A stretch of 64,000 bases of DNA from NCBI GenBank assembly GCA_018343915.1, contig JABRWF010000001.1, positions 2,170,001 through 2,234,000 of the forward strand, read 5' to 3'. Both the position numbers and the translations under genes were made by a program. This document shows, in pieces, positions 34,310 to 47,823 of this stretch (the stretch's first letter is position 1; every line of letters starts with the position of its first letter). Below the pieces are notes generated by a model. The model was not told the DNA's origin, made no database searches, and was given only the letters and a program-made list of their open reading frames with translations. This DNA is from Agroathelia rolfsii. Taxonomy: Eukaryota; Basidiomycota; Agaricomycetes; Amylocorticiales; Amylocorticiaceae.

Positions 34310-37300
34310 ATGGCAGACAGTTTACTATTGCAGAGTTCCAAAGCTCCTACCAACTGGCAAAATGCACCGGTCAATAAGCCTGCTTCCATAGTAGATCTGC
34401 CCACTTTGCAAAGCGCCAGTCGCGTCCTGCAAGACCAGTTCACTCGTGATGCTCAGAGCGTACCAGACCTCAGCGACACACTCTCCACACGTGCGTGGAA
34501 CAAATCTCAGCTTGCGTCTTATGCATCCTAATCATAAATACAGCTGGCTCCCAGTCTTCTTCCTCATACACGGTTCCCCTCGAAGACAGCAAAGTACCAT
34601 ACCAAAAGAGCCGACTCCTGCCCGTTCCCGACAGTTTGTTTAATTATGTGAACAGTACGCCGCAATACCAGGAACGTCACGGCACTGTTTTCTAAAATTT
34701 CTCCAGCGACCAACTTAGTTTCGCATTTAGGCCTCTTCCCAGAGATAGAGCGGGCCTATATTACAATAGACCACAAGTTATTTCTATGGAATTATCTCGA
34801 GGGGTAAGCCGTCTTGAACATATGCCTTATTGTCTGCTATAAATGTGTTGCAGGGATGAATTAAGCTCTTATGTTGATCAGCCCGATGTAATTACGCGCG
34901 TTGCTCTGGTTAAGCCCAAGCCAGGCGTATTCATCGACGAGATATCTCATATTCTTGTAATTTGCACGCCGATCACCATCTTGCTTATTGGTGTTTCATC
35001 AACTCCAGCTCCTGGTCGGAATGGACGCCCTCACAACGCCATACAGCTTTTTGCCACAGATATGTCAGTCTCCATCGACAGCGAAATGAACTCAGTAGCA
35101 GGCACTATAGATGGACGCATTTTCTTGACTGGTGCTGACGATGGCAATCTTTACGAGCTCCATTATCAAGAGTCGGAATCTTGGTTTGGGAAGCGCGTTC
35201 AGCTCATCAATCACTCTGTCAGCGGGATGTCAAGTCTTTTCCCGCGATTGACGCCTCGCTCTGAAGGTAATATTTCAAGGGTCCTACTTAGCAAAAAATC
35301 ACGCTTACTCAGACATATCAGACCGCCTTCTATCTGTGGTGGCCGATCCATTGCGGAATTGCCTTTACACGTTGTCCTCGAGCAACACAATTTCGCTATA
35401 TCAACCTAACGGCACTAAATCAGTCCAACATGTTCAAACATTGTCGAATTTGTATAAACTTGTACAAGAAAAAGCACCTGGAACGCCCTCAATCACTCCT
35501 CAGACTTTTCATGTTATTTCGATTCATGTGGTCTCGCCTCTTGAATCTCGTACGGGCGTGCAACTTGTAGCCATCACTTCAAACGGAGCTCGCTTGTTCT
35601 TCTCGTCAGCCTCTGTAGGATACAATTACGGATATGCCAGCGGCACACCAGCTTCCATACGCCCTATACAACTTGTCCATGTCCGTTTGCCGCCATCAAA
35701 CTTACTCCATCCAGACGATCAGGAAAAGGCTTTCAGACCGCCTCCCTCAATTACATATGGCTCAGCTCAACTGCCGCAGCCATCCATAGGCCCATATGTC
35801 CTCACAGCCCTTGATGTAGCCGCATACAATAATGGTTTGACTATTGCATGCCAGCCAGGAGAACGAGACAGCACAGACTTTGTTCTTTGTATGTCGCCTG
35901 ATTTGACGCGCACGGGCACCTTGGGGCAATCACAGATTCCATCCCAACAAGTCGCATATAACCCTTCAAATTACGGCTCTGCGATAGGGACTACGAGGCC
36001 TCCTCTGACGGAATATGCCACCTTACTAGAAATACCTGGGCGTGCATTTGCTGCTGCGCCCGTCGCAAGGACATCACTGCTCGCGGGTATCGCCGGGAAC
36101 TCTGCACCCGCTCCTACTGTCATGAATGAGCTCGCCACTCAATGGTCGGAGTCGCCTCCAGAGTTCATGGTCTTGACCAACATCGGGCTCAGTTTCCTTA
36201 CGAAACGACGTGCGCTGGACCACCTAAAGGCTGTTTTGGAGGATTTCCAGACAAGCGGCAAGGTCCATCCTGTTCTAGAATTCCGCGACAGCTTCGGTCG
36301 GGATCAAACTTGTGCCATGCTTCTCGCTCTAGCAAGCGGCAACACATTCCTTGAACCCGATGGTTCTCTCAAGTCTGGTGCATTGCAAACTCTCAGCCCG
36401 GACCTTGCTACCGTTGCCAAGCAAGCATTCTACGATTTTGGCGAGCGACCTATGTGGGCGGAGAGGGCAAATTTCGGGACAAGTTCGTGGTCATCATCAT
36501 GATCGAATCTTTGCTTAAAATACTGACGTCTTTTCCAACAGGCGAAGCACAGGGGACAGCTATATTCAGTGGTCGCCGTGAGGGTTTAGCGCTCTACCTT
36601 GCGAGGCTTCTATGGCCTATCTGGAAAGTGAAGTTGACATCGCCTGCGTATGTATTCAACCGCTTCTGGTCGTCTAAAGTTTTATCTAACATAGAAACAG
36701 CCCTCTTGGCTTGCAACGTCTCAATCTTCCAGATGGACAGCTGGTTATCATTCACAAAAATTTGTCTGCCTTGAAGGAGTTCCTTGACAGCAATCCGCAT
36801 CTCTTTCAATCTACACCCGGCGATCCGAGCGGTGTGAGGGCTGGCAATACGAATGATGCTGAGGCATGGAAGGTATGTCAACTTCAAAAGATCTTTCTTC
36901 GTAGTTAACTCACGATTTTTTCAGGCAGAGAAAGCTTCAGTTGCTCAGTTGCAGGCCTTGTTGCATCGCTCCGTGGAAGGCATTTCTTTCGTGTTACTTC
37001 TACATGACTATCATCTAGAAGATTTGATTGGAAAGTAAGTGTTGTTATCATCTTCACAAACGTCATCTCATCGTTCCCCCAAGATGTGATGCCGAGATAC
37101 AGCAACTAGTCGCGTCTATGACTTTTGAAGAGCTTATCACTAGCCAAAACGGTCTCAATGCATCAAGGGGCCTTGTCAATGTGATCATTGATCAACAGAT
37201 TGGTCAACAAATCAGCGTATGTTTACCATTCTCTCCTCGGTCTAGTACTACTCATGTATGTTGAACATATATGTTGTTTTAGGTCGAGACCATCAGCGAC

Positions 37301-39329
37301 ATCTTACAACAAAGATGTGGATCATTTTGCAGCACTGACGATGTCATGCTCTACAAAGTTAGTTTATTTCGTCGTATCGTTGACTATAATCTTATTTTTA
37401 ATTCTTAGGCCAAAGAGAACGTCCGTAAAGCGGTCGAGGCACACAATCCTGCTGAGAAACATCGCTTCCTGGAAGAATCGTTACGGTAAGCTAAGTCAAT
37501 GCTACCTATATGAATGCATGTGTTTGACTTTCCCAGCCTCTACACGTTGGGAGCACGCATTCTGGAATTTGACAGAATCCGAGAAATATGCGGCGATTAT
37601 CAGCAGCTCAATTTTGCCAAAGGTTTGTTCCTGTGTTAATATATGATTTCGCAACAGAAGTTGACGTGATCCTTTTAAGGTGCTGTCGAGCTGCCGCTGA
37701 GCTGTGCAAGCGTTCTAGACCCTGACAACATTGGCCTTGAATATTGGGGTCGAGGATGTCCACCCGAAGACTCCCGTTCCGAGTTCTGTGACCGCAGGAT
37801 ACAATGTTACGACCTTGTCCTAGATTCGCTAGCTGTGTTCGAGGAAAAGAGCAACAAATCTATTGCACCACCTTCCTCGAGCCCCATCGATCCGGAAACA
37901 GTGCGAAGTCATGCCTTTGAGCTGGCTTTTGCCAGTAATGATGAAATGTTCCATTCCGTTTTCTATGATTGGTTGATTAGTAGAGGCGTAGCAGATGAGC
38001 TGCTACAGGTAAGTGGTGGTTTTTCGAAGCCCCACCGACGATGCTGACTTTAGATTCTCAGATGCAACCTCCTTATCTGGAAGCTCATCTCAGGCGGGAG
38101 CCGATATCAGTTCAAAACTATCAGCTTCTTTGGCAATTCTATGTCAAGGCCGGCCAGCCTCTAAGGGCTGCCGAAGTGCTGAGTGCATTAGCAGAGTCAA
38201 CACAGTACGCCATCGTATCCGAACTTCCTTTACTATATCTCATAGTCTTGCAGGTTCGATTTGTCGTTGAACGAGAGACTTGAATACCTGACACTTGCTG
38301 TCGGTAATGCCAAGTCGCATCCTATCTCAGCTGACGGGCGGCATGAGACCGCTATTGCTTTCCTTACGGATCTCGAAGAAAAGCTAGACGTCGCTCAAGT
38401 GCAGCTAGAGGTCTTCAACGCACTTATCCCCAGAATAGACGAGCCTGATCCCGTCGGTATTCACATCAAGGCCCTTTCACAAAGACTCTTCACCATATCC
38501 GAGGTACCTGAATTATTGGACAATTTATCCAAAATGCACTGTTCTCAATTATTCAAAACAGCTATATCAAGAATATGCAGATCCCTTCGATCTACCAAAC
38601 ATGAAGCTTCTAATCCTTCACGTATCCGAACATCGTGACGAGACCATTGTAAAACCAATATGGAACCAGATATTCGAAAAAGGTGAATTCATAATCCGAA
38701 TATCTATACTCTCTTGGCTTATTTTAATTTGTTGCAGCCATTGAGGGTGTTGAAGATCCCATCGTCGCTGCAGACGCATTGATGGCTAAGATGGTGCCGT
38801 TAGGCAGACGCTTCTATCCGTCCGAAGCTGCATTCCCTACACGTATGGAATTCTTTTCCCATTCCAGCCAATTATTATTCACTTCTACTTCATATAGAAC
38901 ACATCGCCATGCTGTTGACGCGGTTTGCACTGGCGCACAAAAATGCTCTGCCACAAGGATGGGTAGCACGGATGCTGACTCAGTGTAGCGTGGCGTACAG
39001 CGAAACGTGGGATATTTTCAATGAAATGTACGAATCTCAGGTACGCAGTCACGGTAATTGATGATATTCCGGATGCCTAATGATTTCCATAGATTCCACC
39101 TTTCAATGATCAGGATAACGTCCAAGCAGTTTCCTCTGAGATTGCAGTACTCTTGAGCGATTGGCTAGAGGATGCGATGCGACCCCAGCCGTCTGGTGTG
39201 CGGTCCGAGCTCCCTGTGGGGCGGATTGACCTCGCAATAGACCAATATCTAAAGGAACTACATCCAAGCCGAACGGAATCCCGACAATTATACGAGTCAA
39301 TCAAGAGGCAGCTTCGCAGGAATTGGTAA
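34310..39329 (+). CDS. Nuclear pore inner-ring nucleoporin Nup155/Nup170
   Basis: This large non-repetitive nucleoporin links the inner ring of the pore to the membrane. ATG 34310 starts MADSLLLQSSKAPTNW. The N-terminal beta-propeller contains the hallmark RAYITIDHKLFLWNYLEG (read as RAYITIDHKLFLWNYLEG from 34754), then DELSSYVDQPDVITRVALVK and KPGVFIDEISHILVICTP. The middle region is rich in loops, and the C-terminal half is an alpha-helical solenoid (for example LEYWGRGCPPEDSRSEFCDR and RRECYDLVLD-like helices near 37740-37830). Roughly 15 exons and about 1,350 residues, ending LYESIKRQLRRNW with the stop at 39327-39329. The length is normal and no frameshift was found in the segments I checked. 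Confidence 0.92.
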
Positions 39330-40053
39330 CTGAGGCATTTGGGGGCCTGACTTCCATCTCATGATATAATCTTACGTCCGCTTATGCTGTGTTGATGACC
39401 TTATCCTTTCGTTTTCTTATCACAAACCTTTGTATCTACTTATGGCAATTTACGTCCAGCTTAGCTGGTTTGAAAGGTCCCAAATCACTCTGCGGCATAC
39501 CAAGCCCGATACATCTATCGTGATCAGTACATCGCCCTGTGCTCAGCGCCCTGCGCCCAACGCCTTGAGCTTGCCTCGAGTTTCGGGTCTCCTAGATCTG
39601 AGGGACTACTCGGAACTCGTGCTGCTCGTACCTAACCAGAACGTCTACGAAATGTGAATGAAGATGTTCCGTGACGTCAAATATGTACTACTAAAATCAA
39701 GGGTCCCTAAACTCTTGTCCTTACTCTCGATACGAAACATCAGATTCATAAAAGATTAAGCCATGGCTGCTACACTAGCGGCATGATGCATGTCGGATGC
39801 CGTATCCGGTCCATTCTAGCGAGATGAGACTGAAATGGGCGATTCTAATGGTACATAACAGCCCTGAGACCTGAGAAAGTAGAATCTTGGCTTAAGTTTG
39901 GGCACCTACAGTCACAGCACAAGATTTCTGGGCGAGAGGGAATGCAATGTAAACGTCTATGCTAGGACAAATGCAAGATATATGTCTATATATGTATTAT
40001 CCATTTGGTATAATGCCATGCCATCATAGTTCGTGAAAACCGACTTGGACCAT
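39330..40053. other. Convergent intergenic region
   Basis: About 720 bp between the 3' ends of the nucleoporin (+) and the desaturase (-). No gene is recognised. It should contain the two 3' UTRs. Confidence 0.6.
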
Positions 40054-41881
40054 TCATGTGCAATGGTCATGATACACAGGCACTTTGGTCATCGCCTCTT
40101 TGACCTCACCTTCGGCAACCATTCCGATGACCTTGACCTGTTCGGCCACATCCCTCAGCACACCTCGGACAATGTTGTTACCCTTGACAAATCCGCTGAA
40201 CTCCGCATATGTAAGCCCACGTTCCTTCGTCCACGCCTTCACAAGCAGGCTCGCGGCGTGTAAATTGTGTCTTGGCAGACGCGGAAAGAGATGATGTGTA
40301 ACCTGAAGATGCAGGCCTCCGTGGAAAAATGCGAGATATGGGGGGCATGCGACGTCTGTCGTAGTACGTAATTGACGATGTACGAAGCTTTCGCGTACAC
40401 CAAGATCTTCAGTTGACATGGAGAAGTGTGAGAGAACAATCTACCGACGGTTGTGAGTCAGGGTTGTTAACTTGAAACCGCGTGAAACTTGTAAGAGAAG
40501 ATTACCTGCACGTGTAAGGGGCTTGTGACTACGTGACTGGTCAAGAGGTACATGATAGCTTTTGGCCAGCTACCGCATCCGTATAGAACACGCCCAAACC
40601 AGATCCAGAAGAAGATGATACCGGCTACTTCGGCACTGAAAGCCCACTGGCCACCTCTAGCACGTCTTTTTCCTCTAATGCCTTCGTTTATGACCCGTTT
40701 GACCAGATGACCATAGGATAATGCGTATAGGTTGAAGCGTGCTAGGGACATGACGACATAGAACAACTTGTGCTGGAGTGAAATGAACAGCCTAGCTGGA
40801 GCATCGAACGCCATGGTACGTTTATAATATGTTGACCAGAGGTTGTTGAAGAAAGCGGTTGTTATTGCAAAGAATGGGATGTGTTGAATGTCTGGATCAC
40901 TGTTCAAGTATAAGCCATCTGAGAACAAGTGTAGCAAAGGCAAAATAATACGGACTGGGTAGGGTGATTCGTCACAACTGATATTGTGATTAGTTAGTCA
41001 ATATTTAGACAGAGAGCAGGAGGAAACCATTTACGATGATGTACATTGTGATTCTATGAAGTGTTTAGCTTTATGATGACCGTGCATGACGATCAACTAC
41101 TTACATCGACCCACCAGCCTATGCTAAGGCCACCTATGAAGTCGGCAAGAAATATGGAAATGATGCGATCCAAAATCCAGTCATGAGTCACGCCCATGTG
41201 GCCTAGGTCGTGCACAGTGAAGACGATCTGATGCCACATAGCACCCAGCGAACATGCACTGAAGAAAAGCCAGTTATGCTGATAGAAGAACGCAGCCATT
41301 GCACCAAACAAAATGAATGTGGCGAATTCAAAGCCGTAGCCTCGGGCATAGGGCGTCTGGTACAGTCCTTTCTGTTTGATTTGCTCGTGGAGCTCCTTGT
41401 ATGCTGTGGAATGAGCAACTTGTTCTTCCAAGCTCAGCGATGACGGTGGTGGTGTGATAGTATCCAATGTGGGTGATCCGCAGGGCGAGTCATCGCTCTT
41501 GACTAGCATTCCCACTGGAGAAGCTGAGCCAGCATCGGTTGCTTCGTTATACCAACGTAGAGTGCCATCCTCTGCTGGTTTCCTAGTCCAGCCTGCCATA
41601 TATGGAGGCAAGAAATTGTCCCAGAGCTGGCCGGGCTGCATGTCCAGCACGCCAATGGAATATTTCGAAATCCATGCAAGGGTCTCGTCGTCGTGGTATG
41701 CATTTATTTCGTCGGTGGCATCTCGACCGACAAAGTGCAAGATGGCAGCACTACCGCCTGGGTGAGATGAAAGCCAAGCCTGGGGGATACGGAGGACATT
41801 GTTATTCAGGATGACAAGGGAGTCACCTGCCAGTATACGATTGGCGACGTCCTTTCTTGTCCAGCGCGTCGATTTGGACAT
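40054..41881 (-). CDS. Delta-8 sphingolipid desaturase, cytochrome b5 fusion
   Basis: This enzyme introduces the delta-8 double bond into the long-chain base of fungal glucosylceramides, in the endoplasmic reticulum. ATG 41881 starts MSKSTRWTRKDV. The N-terminal cytochrome b5 domain has SSHPGGSAAILHFVGRDATD with the haem-ligand HPGG and a second histidine in AYHDDET. The desaturase part contains box 1 HDLGH, box 2 NHNVHH and box 3 QVTHHLFPRLPRHN, with glutamine replacing the first histidine as in front-end desaturases. Box 2 is encoded by a 19 nt exon (41035-41053). The next short exon and intron lead to HDPDIQHIPF. About 545 residues, ending at 40054. It is divergent from Pal1 with 248 bp between start codons. 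Confidence 0.93.
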
Positions 41882-42129
41882 GGCTGGTGTTGTGCAGAGA
41901 CTCGGACTCGGAGCAGGTGCAGCAGCAAAAGTGGAACGTTAATGGAAATTACTATACTTGGTAACTACAGCCTAGCGATATTCTTCCATCGGAAGTTGCC
42001 AAGGAACAGCTTAGCTAGGCTTAGTCATGTTACCATATTTGGCCAATCGGCTAGGGGCCTTAGCAAGGGGATGGGTTATGTCATCTTGCAGCTGGTTGCC
42101 AGATCTCCCTCACTCTCTTGCCATCGACC

Positions 42130-43598
42130 ATGGCCGCCGTTCAGCACCGACTCCGTTCAGGTTCAGACCCCTTCTCTGATCAGCACCGTCAACAATCGAT
42201 GCGAGACCCCGTTCAAGACGCAGTACGAGACACAGTTCAGCTGAGAGGATCGTCAGACAGAGCGAGGGCGAATAGGACCCAAACATCGTCAGCCCCACAA
42301 TCCCCAAAAGCTGTTTCTTCCTGCATGCTGACCCCCACTTTTGCTCCTATTATTTGTAGCAACCTTCCCCCAGCCTCTGTCCGTCCTCAGCATGCCAGTC
42401 GTCGTTCTCAGTCTCAGGACTCGGTTCTAGCAGCTGCAGCGGCCTTAGAAAAGGCACGAATAACCAACAATGCTCAGAACCGCAAGGGCCCCAAGAAAGG
42501 CTCTTCTCACGCCGATGTCATTGATAGACTTGATTTCACGGGCGTGGGTCCCAGTGAGTATCAGTATCCTTACCGTCATATTCTTCCCCACATTTCGGTT
42601 GCCTCTTTTTTGCGGGGTAAACCGGGTAAATTTTTTTGAGCTAATGCGATTTTCCAGTGTTTCATCACGACGGACCCTTCGACGCTTGTGCGCCCTCTCG
42701 AAATCGCCACAAGAACAAAGCCCCTATGCTCGCCTGGACGGCTGAAAATGTAAACCAACACAGCCAAAACCAAGTAGCGCCACCATCAACGAGGGATATA
42801 CAGTTCGCTCAGCACACCGCCAATGATGGCCCATATCCACGTCCATCTCATTTGGGTCACTCTTACTCTTACTCAGCGCCTATCCCGGAGAATTCTCGGC
42901 GTAAAGTTGATCTCATTGCAGAGGCTTGGGGTTTGCACGAGCCGGAGCCATTCGAGGATTTCTCCGCTGGAGGTGGGTACTCGCGAACTCCTGCCTCATC
43001 CATCCGCAATGGCCAGGAAGGGCATACTCGCCCTACGAGGAAGGAGACTCAGAATACTCCTATTCGAGGCCGTACCAAGCGCACTGCTATACCGCCACCG
43101 CAGCCGATCTTTGTGGATGAAGGGGCAGCCACTGAGCCACCTCCTGCTTCGCCTCCCCTTTCATCCGGGGGAGGAGTGAAGCGCAACAAATCTCTCATGC
43201 AACGTATTCGTAAAATGAGAGATAATCCTAATGTACCCGCCGAAGAGACGGTCTATGCGACGGGTGATGAGATACTCTACGGCTCTCCGCAACGGCCAGG
43301 GGCGAGTCGTGCACCTACATCCTACAAGACTAGGCAACGCGAAGGGGCCGCACGCTCTCCCAGCAGCGAAGGAAGCGACCACTTCGTCCACGTGGATACA
43401 GCCAGAGCGATTCAAATCGATCAAAGGAGAGAGAAAGAGCTTCCTATTACGCCTGGTACAGGCGGTAGTACTAGTGCTGCTGCAGATACATCCATGGGAT
43501 ACTTCGATGAATATTCAACCAGCCCTCCCAATCCAGGCGGTCTCGGTCGAAAAACCAGCCTTCTCAAGAAAGTTCGTGATGCCGTTCGTGGCAAGTAG
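42130..43598 (+). CDS. Pal1-like cell morphology protein
   Basis: Pal1 proteins localise to growth sites and endocytic patches and help maintain cylindrical cell shape. The start is ATG 42130 (context ACCATGG). One intron at about 42556-42656 joins DVIDRLDFTGVGP to VFHHDGPFDACAPSRNR, the conserved Pal1 signature. The rest is largely disordered, proline/serine-rich and basic, with a conserved KVDLIAEAWGLHEPEPFEDF segment (AWG motif) and a basic C-terminal helix GRKTSLLKKVRDAVRGK that may bind membrane. Length about 455 residues. The stop is at 43598. Confidence 0.9.
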
Positions 43599-44132
43599 AC
43601 TAGTGTTGGCCTATCGATAACCCCTCGTCGCATTACATCAGAAAGCCAAGATACCGAAAGATACTGTCTAAATGCGTCATATCATTTCTACTTCCCATTC
43701 TTGGACCCCACCTTTGCTTGACTTCATTCTTTACCCTGATATCTATGCTACGCCGATTGTCGAACCCGGCTTTTTATTTCCCCTTACGCCTATAGATGTC
43801 GTTGTAGTTGTTTACCTACGACGTCTGAGCACTCCTTCGTGATGGTTGTAAGCTTTGTTTCCCTGTGTATTACTTTTTGTGTGTTCGTGAATCTTAGTAC
43901 AAACCCCTACGATACCGATGTGTTATATGTACGTCTTTTTCCTGATGGAATATTGTATTTATCTATTCGCGAGTGAAATGAATTAAATGCGGTCACCTGA
44001 CTTATCGGCCTCCGTTACCATATCCACTGCGATAAGCGTGTCCCTGCTGGTAGCCAGAGGCGCGTCCGCTTGTTACTACTTCGGCGTTGCATCTTCAATA
44101 AGTACAGCAACCTAGGCAATCCGAAGCGTATC

Positions 44133-47100
44133 ATGTCATCCAAAATGGAGGAGGCTGGACGCGTTCTACGTGGCGTGTTTGGTCACCAGAAATTCAGGCT
44201 CCTACAAGAAAAAGTGATTGAGCGACTGCTCGTAGAGAACGACAACGCGCTCGTGCTCTTCCCCACCGGAGGTTGATTCCAATTAATTACTGAAATATCT
44301 CCTTTTGTGCTCAATGCTTTTCTGGTGCTCAGGAGGGAAAAGTCTTACATTCCAAGTCCCTGCATTATGTCTTGACGTGAGCTGCTTCTGGTCTGAAATG
44401 AACCAACAAGGATTAAGTTGACAGTAAATGAAATGCTTTAGGCATTAACCCTGGTTATATCTCCTCTCATATCGCTGATGAAGGATCAAGTTGACGTGCT
44501 GGTGAATTTGGGAGTCAAGGCTGCCAGCTTGGACAGTACGGTAGACGCAGAGAAGTCGACATTCATTAGACAGGAGATCTTGTCGGGTCAGCTTAAGGTC
44601 TGTCTGGGGGTCATGCGAGCATTCCTTCCTACCTGATCAAAAGCTGTATAGATTCTCTATGTCGCACCTGAGAGGCAGAACCATTTTCTTCGATGCTAAA
44701 ATATCAGACTAAAATTGTTTATTCCTAGATTGAATAACGAGAATTTTGTTGAGATGATCAGTCATGTACCCATTGGCCTTTTGGCCGTCGATGAAAGTCA
44801 TTGCATTTGTAAGTAGCAGTCTTTAAATGAACTATTTATTGTGCTCATGTATCAAAGCGCAATGGGGCACATCCTTCCGGTAAGTACATGTGTGCTCGAC
44901 TAGCGCTTGAAATGATTGCACTCATAATGTTTAGGCCGGATTATCTCAAAATCGCTCGTTTTGCCACTGAGCATCCTAATGTCCAGCGTGTCTTGTGTCT
45001 GACCGCTACAGCCATACCCAACGTTGCAGAAGATATTTGCAGAGAGTTTCTAATCAAGCCAGAAGGCGTCTTCCGTACACCTGTTTACAGGCCAAAGTAA
45101 GTTTAACTAATTGAGATACAGCTCGTAATCTCTGACATCAAATCTATTTAGTCTTGCCTTCCGCGTTGCAGTAGCAAAGAACTTGGACGAAAAGCTAGAA
45201 AAAATCATCCCGCTTTTGCGACAAAGGACAGGCCCTGCCATCATTTATGTCACCCTTCAGAAAGATGCTGCTGAGGTCGCTGATCATTTGAGACCGCATG
45301 GGTTTGATCCTATGGTATATCATGCCGGCATGTCAACTGAAGAGAGGACAGCGGTGCAGAACGACTTTATGGCGTCTGAAAAAGGTATAGTGTGCGCGAC
45401 GATTGCATTTGGTAAATGCCCTGGTGTTCTGCTGCATTTACTTCTCTGATCGTTGTCTTTGAAGGCATGGGAATCGACAAAGGCAGTTATCAATAAAAGC
45501 TAGAGGGTATAGTTCCTTGAATTAACGCGCCCTTTTCTTTCTAGCCAACATTCGCCAAGTAATCCACTTGCAAATGGCTAAAACTCTGGAAAATTACTCT
45601 CAAGAGGTCGGCCGTGCCGGTCGTGATGGACTTGAATCGACATGCCTCATGTTTTTATCAGCCGCGTAAGTATTAATGTCGAGTTTCTTGAGGTGAAATA
45701 TTTATTGGCCTTTTGAATAGTGACATCCCAACGCTGGAAGGCTTCTGTCGTGGTGATACTTGCTCCAAGACAAGCTTGGAGTTATGGCTTCGGGAAGTTG
45801 CCATGAAGACTCCAGGGCCTGACGGGACCATTGATGTCAACCAATACCAGCAATCTAGAGAGTAAGCATCTCAGCCTATGTCCTCGATTCATGATTGAGC
45901 TCATGAAAATGCTCCAGATACGATATCCGGGTAAGGTTGACTTGATCCTCTGGAAGTGTATTATCCTTACCATTGATCAATTAGGACAATGTCCTCCGTT
46001 TGCTCTACGCCCAGCTCGAGCTTGATTATGGCTACCTTCGTGCAGTCACGCCTTATTATTCTATTTACGGCATCACTCCAAGCACTAACTGGCAGTCGGT
46101 GCTGTGCGACACTTCACCTGAAGCCCAAACGATAAGGTCTTACTGGCGGACGATTTCCACACGCTATCAGGTCTGAAGAAGCGAATTAGTTGTATTACCA
46201 TACTAACTTTTGGACAACAGTTGGATATTGCCACTGCTGCAGAGAATTCCAAAACTGATAGGGGCTCCTTAGCTAGGACCCTCACCGCCTGGGAAATGCA
46301 TGGTAGGTATCAAGCCCTACGTTGATTATATTTTATTAGCCTGATGTGTTGGATACAGATGCTGTTACCTTGAAAGCATCTCAAGTGCGCCAGCGGTTCA
46401 AGATCTTGAAACCGTTACCCGTTGATGGTGTTGAATTCAGTAGCATCGTTGAACTGATTTGGCAGCGTATGATCAAACGCGAAGATGAAGGGGTTGCGAA
46501 GCTTAAACAAGTAGTGGAATTCGCCACCGAAGAGGAATGTAAGAACAAGAGAAACTCATGTCAATCGAGCATCTGAATGACATGTACCTGCTTATCATCA
46601 TCAGGTTTACCACAGTCTTTAGCGACATACTTCGGAGACGTCGATGCCGTGCCAGCAGGCATGTGTGGCAAGTGCTCTTTCTGCCTCTCTGGGGAAGGAA
46701 TCGAATTCAAGCCGCCTTTCGGCGACGAAGCCTACAGCCCACTCGACCGAAATAAGCTACTCGCCATTCTGAATACGATCCCAGACAGGGACGATCCACG
46801 ATTGTTGGCTCGCATGGCATTTGGTATCACCTCACCACGGCTGACGGTGAACAAATGGGGCTTGAGTCATCCACTCTTTGGCAGTATGAGCGATACAAGC
46901 TTCCGTCACCTGATTGGCGCGTTTGACACCGAGTGTGCAAAGGAGGGATATGCACCTGCCATCCCGACGCTGGATCCTCCTAAGACCAATAAAAGATCAT
47001 ATCCGAGTTCTCGCGATACTGTTTCTACTTCGAAATCTGCCTCTGGTACTTATAAATCTAGTACTTCTAAATCCACCAGTTCCCAATCGCGTGGTAGTGG

Positions 47101-47173
47101 GAGCACCTCCGGTTCCTCGAGCCGTGGTTATGGCAGCAATAGCCGAGGGTATAAACGCGGTCGGTATTATTGA
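44133..47173 (+). CDS. RecQ family ATP-dependent DNA helicase
   Basis: This is a 3'-5' DNA helicase for recombination and replication repair. ATG 44133 starts [20 protein letters not shown]. Motif [17 protein letters not shown] is formed across an intron, motif Ia is [14 protein letters not shown], motif II is [14 protein letters not shown] (DESH in place of DEAH), motif III is LCLTATA, motif V is [16 protein letters not shown] and motif VI is [11 protein letters not shown]. The C-terminal RQC-like region has paired cysteines (CRGDTCSK and later GMCGKCSFC) and ends in a serine- and glycine/arginine-rich tail. Two splicing oddities occur: a GC-AG intron at 45483-45544 inside motif V, and a 13 nt exon at 45918-45930. 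About 800 residues, which suits the shorter RecQ members rather than Sgs1/BLM. The orthology within RecQ is not resolved. Confidence 0.9.
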
Positions 47174-47823
47174 TCATTTTTTCTTGTCCTGTCGAAGTCG
47201 AAAGCCAGTTATCGTAAAGCCTTATTGTCTTGTTCGGAGCTCCTATAGTAATGATACTAAATTCTTGATACTAATGTATACGTCTCAAAATGTTATTGAT
47301 ACTCCTCTTCTATAGTTGTTACCGTCTCGTAAGAATGAGTAAATTGAAGCTTGCTTCTGGTCTTCTTCCATCAGTCAAAAGGGCCTAAAGCCGAAAGAGG
47401 AACAAACAAACCACAAAAAGAGGAAAGACTGTCACGTAAAAGCACGAGAGATGCAAGGCACATTGCCATTCACCATCAAGATATGTTGGCAAGGTCTCTA
47501 GGTACAATCGCGAAGAAGTTAGAAATCCGAGCTATTCTTTACATGGTCTTGTTATCTTCTTTTGTATGAAAAAGAAACTCACCACGGATCATTGGATATT
47601 GCCATATTCTTCTAATTTGGCAGTCTAACAAATGTATGGCATTGAAGAGGAGATATAAGGTAAGAGAGTTCCAATAGCGAATGCGCAAAGTGTAAGATGA
47701 ATGATAATGAATACAAAATAAATAATGTCGTCTCTTGTTGCTGAATGTATGGCACCAAAAAAGCAATGAAGAAAGAAAATGATGTAAACAAAGAAAGAGT
47801 ACTAGTTGATTGGGTGGCTAGAT
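47174..47823. other. Convergent intergenic region
   Basis: About 650 bp between the 3' ends of the RecQ (+) and Sec7-PH (-) genes. It is AT-rich, UTR-like sequence with no recognised gene. Confidence 0.6.
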
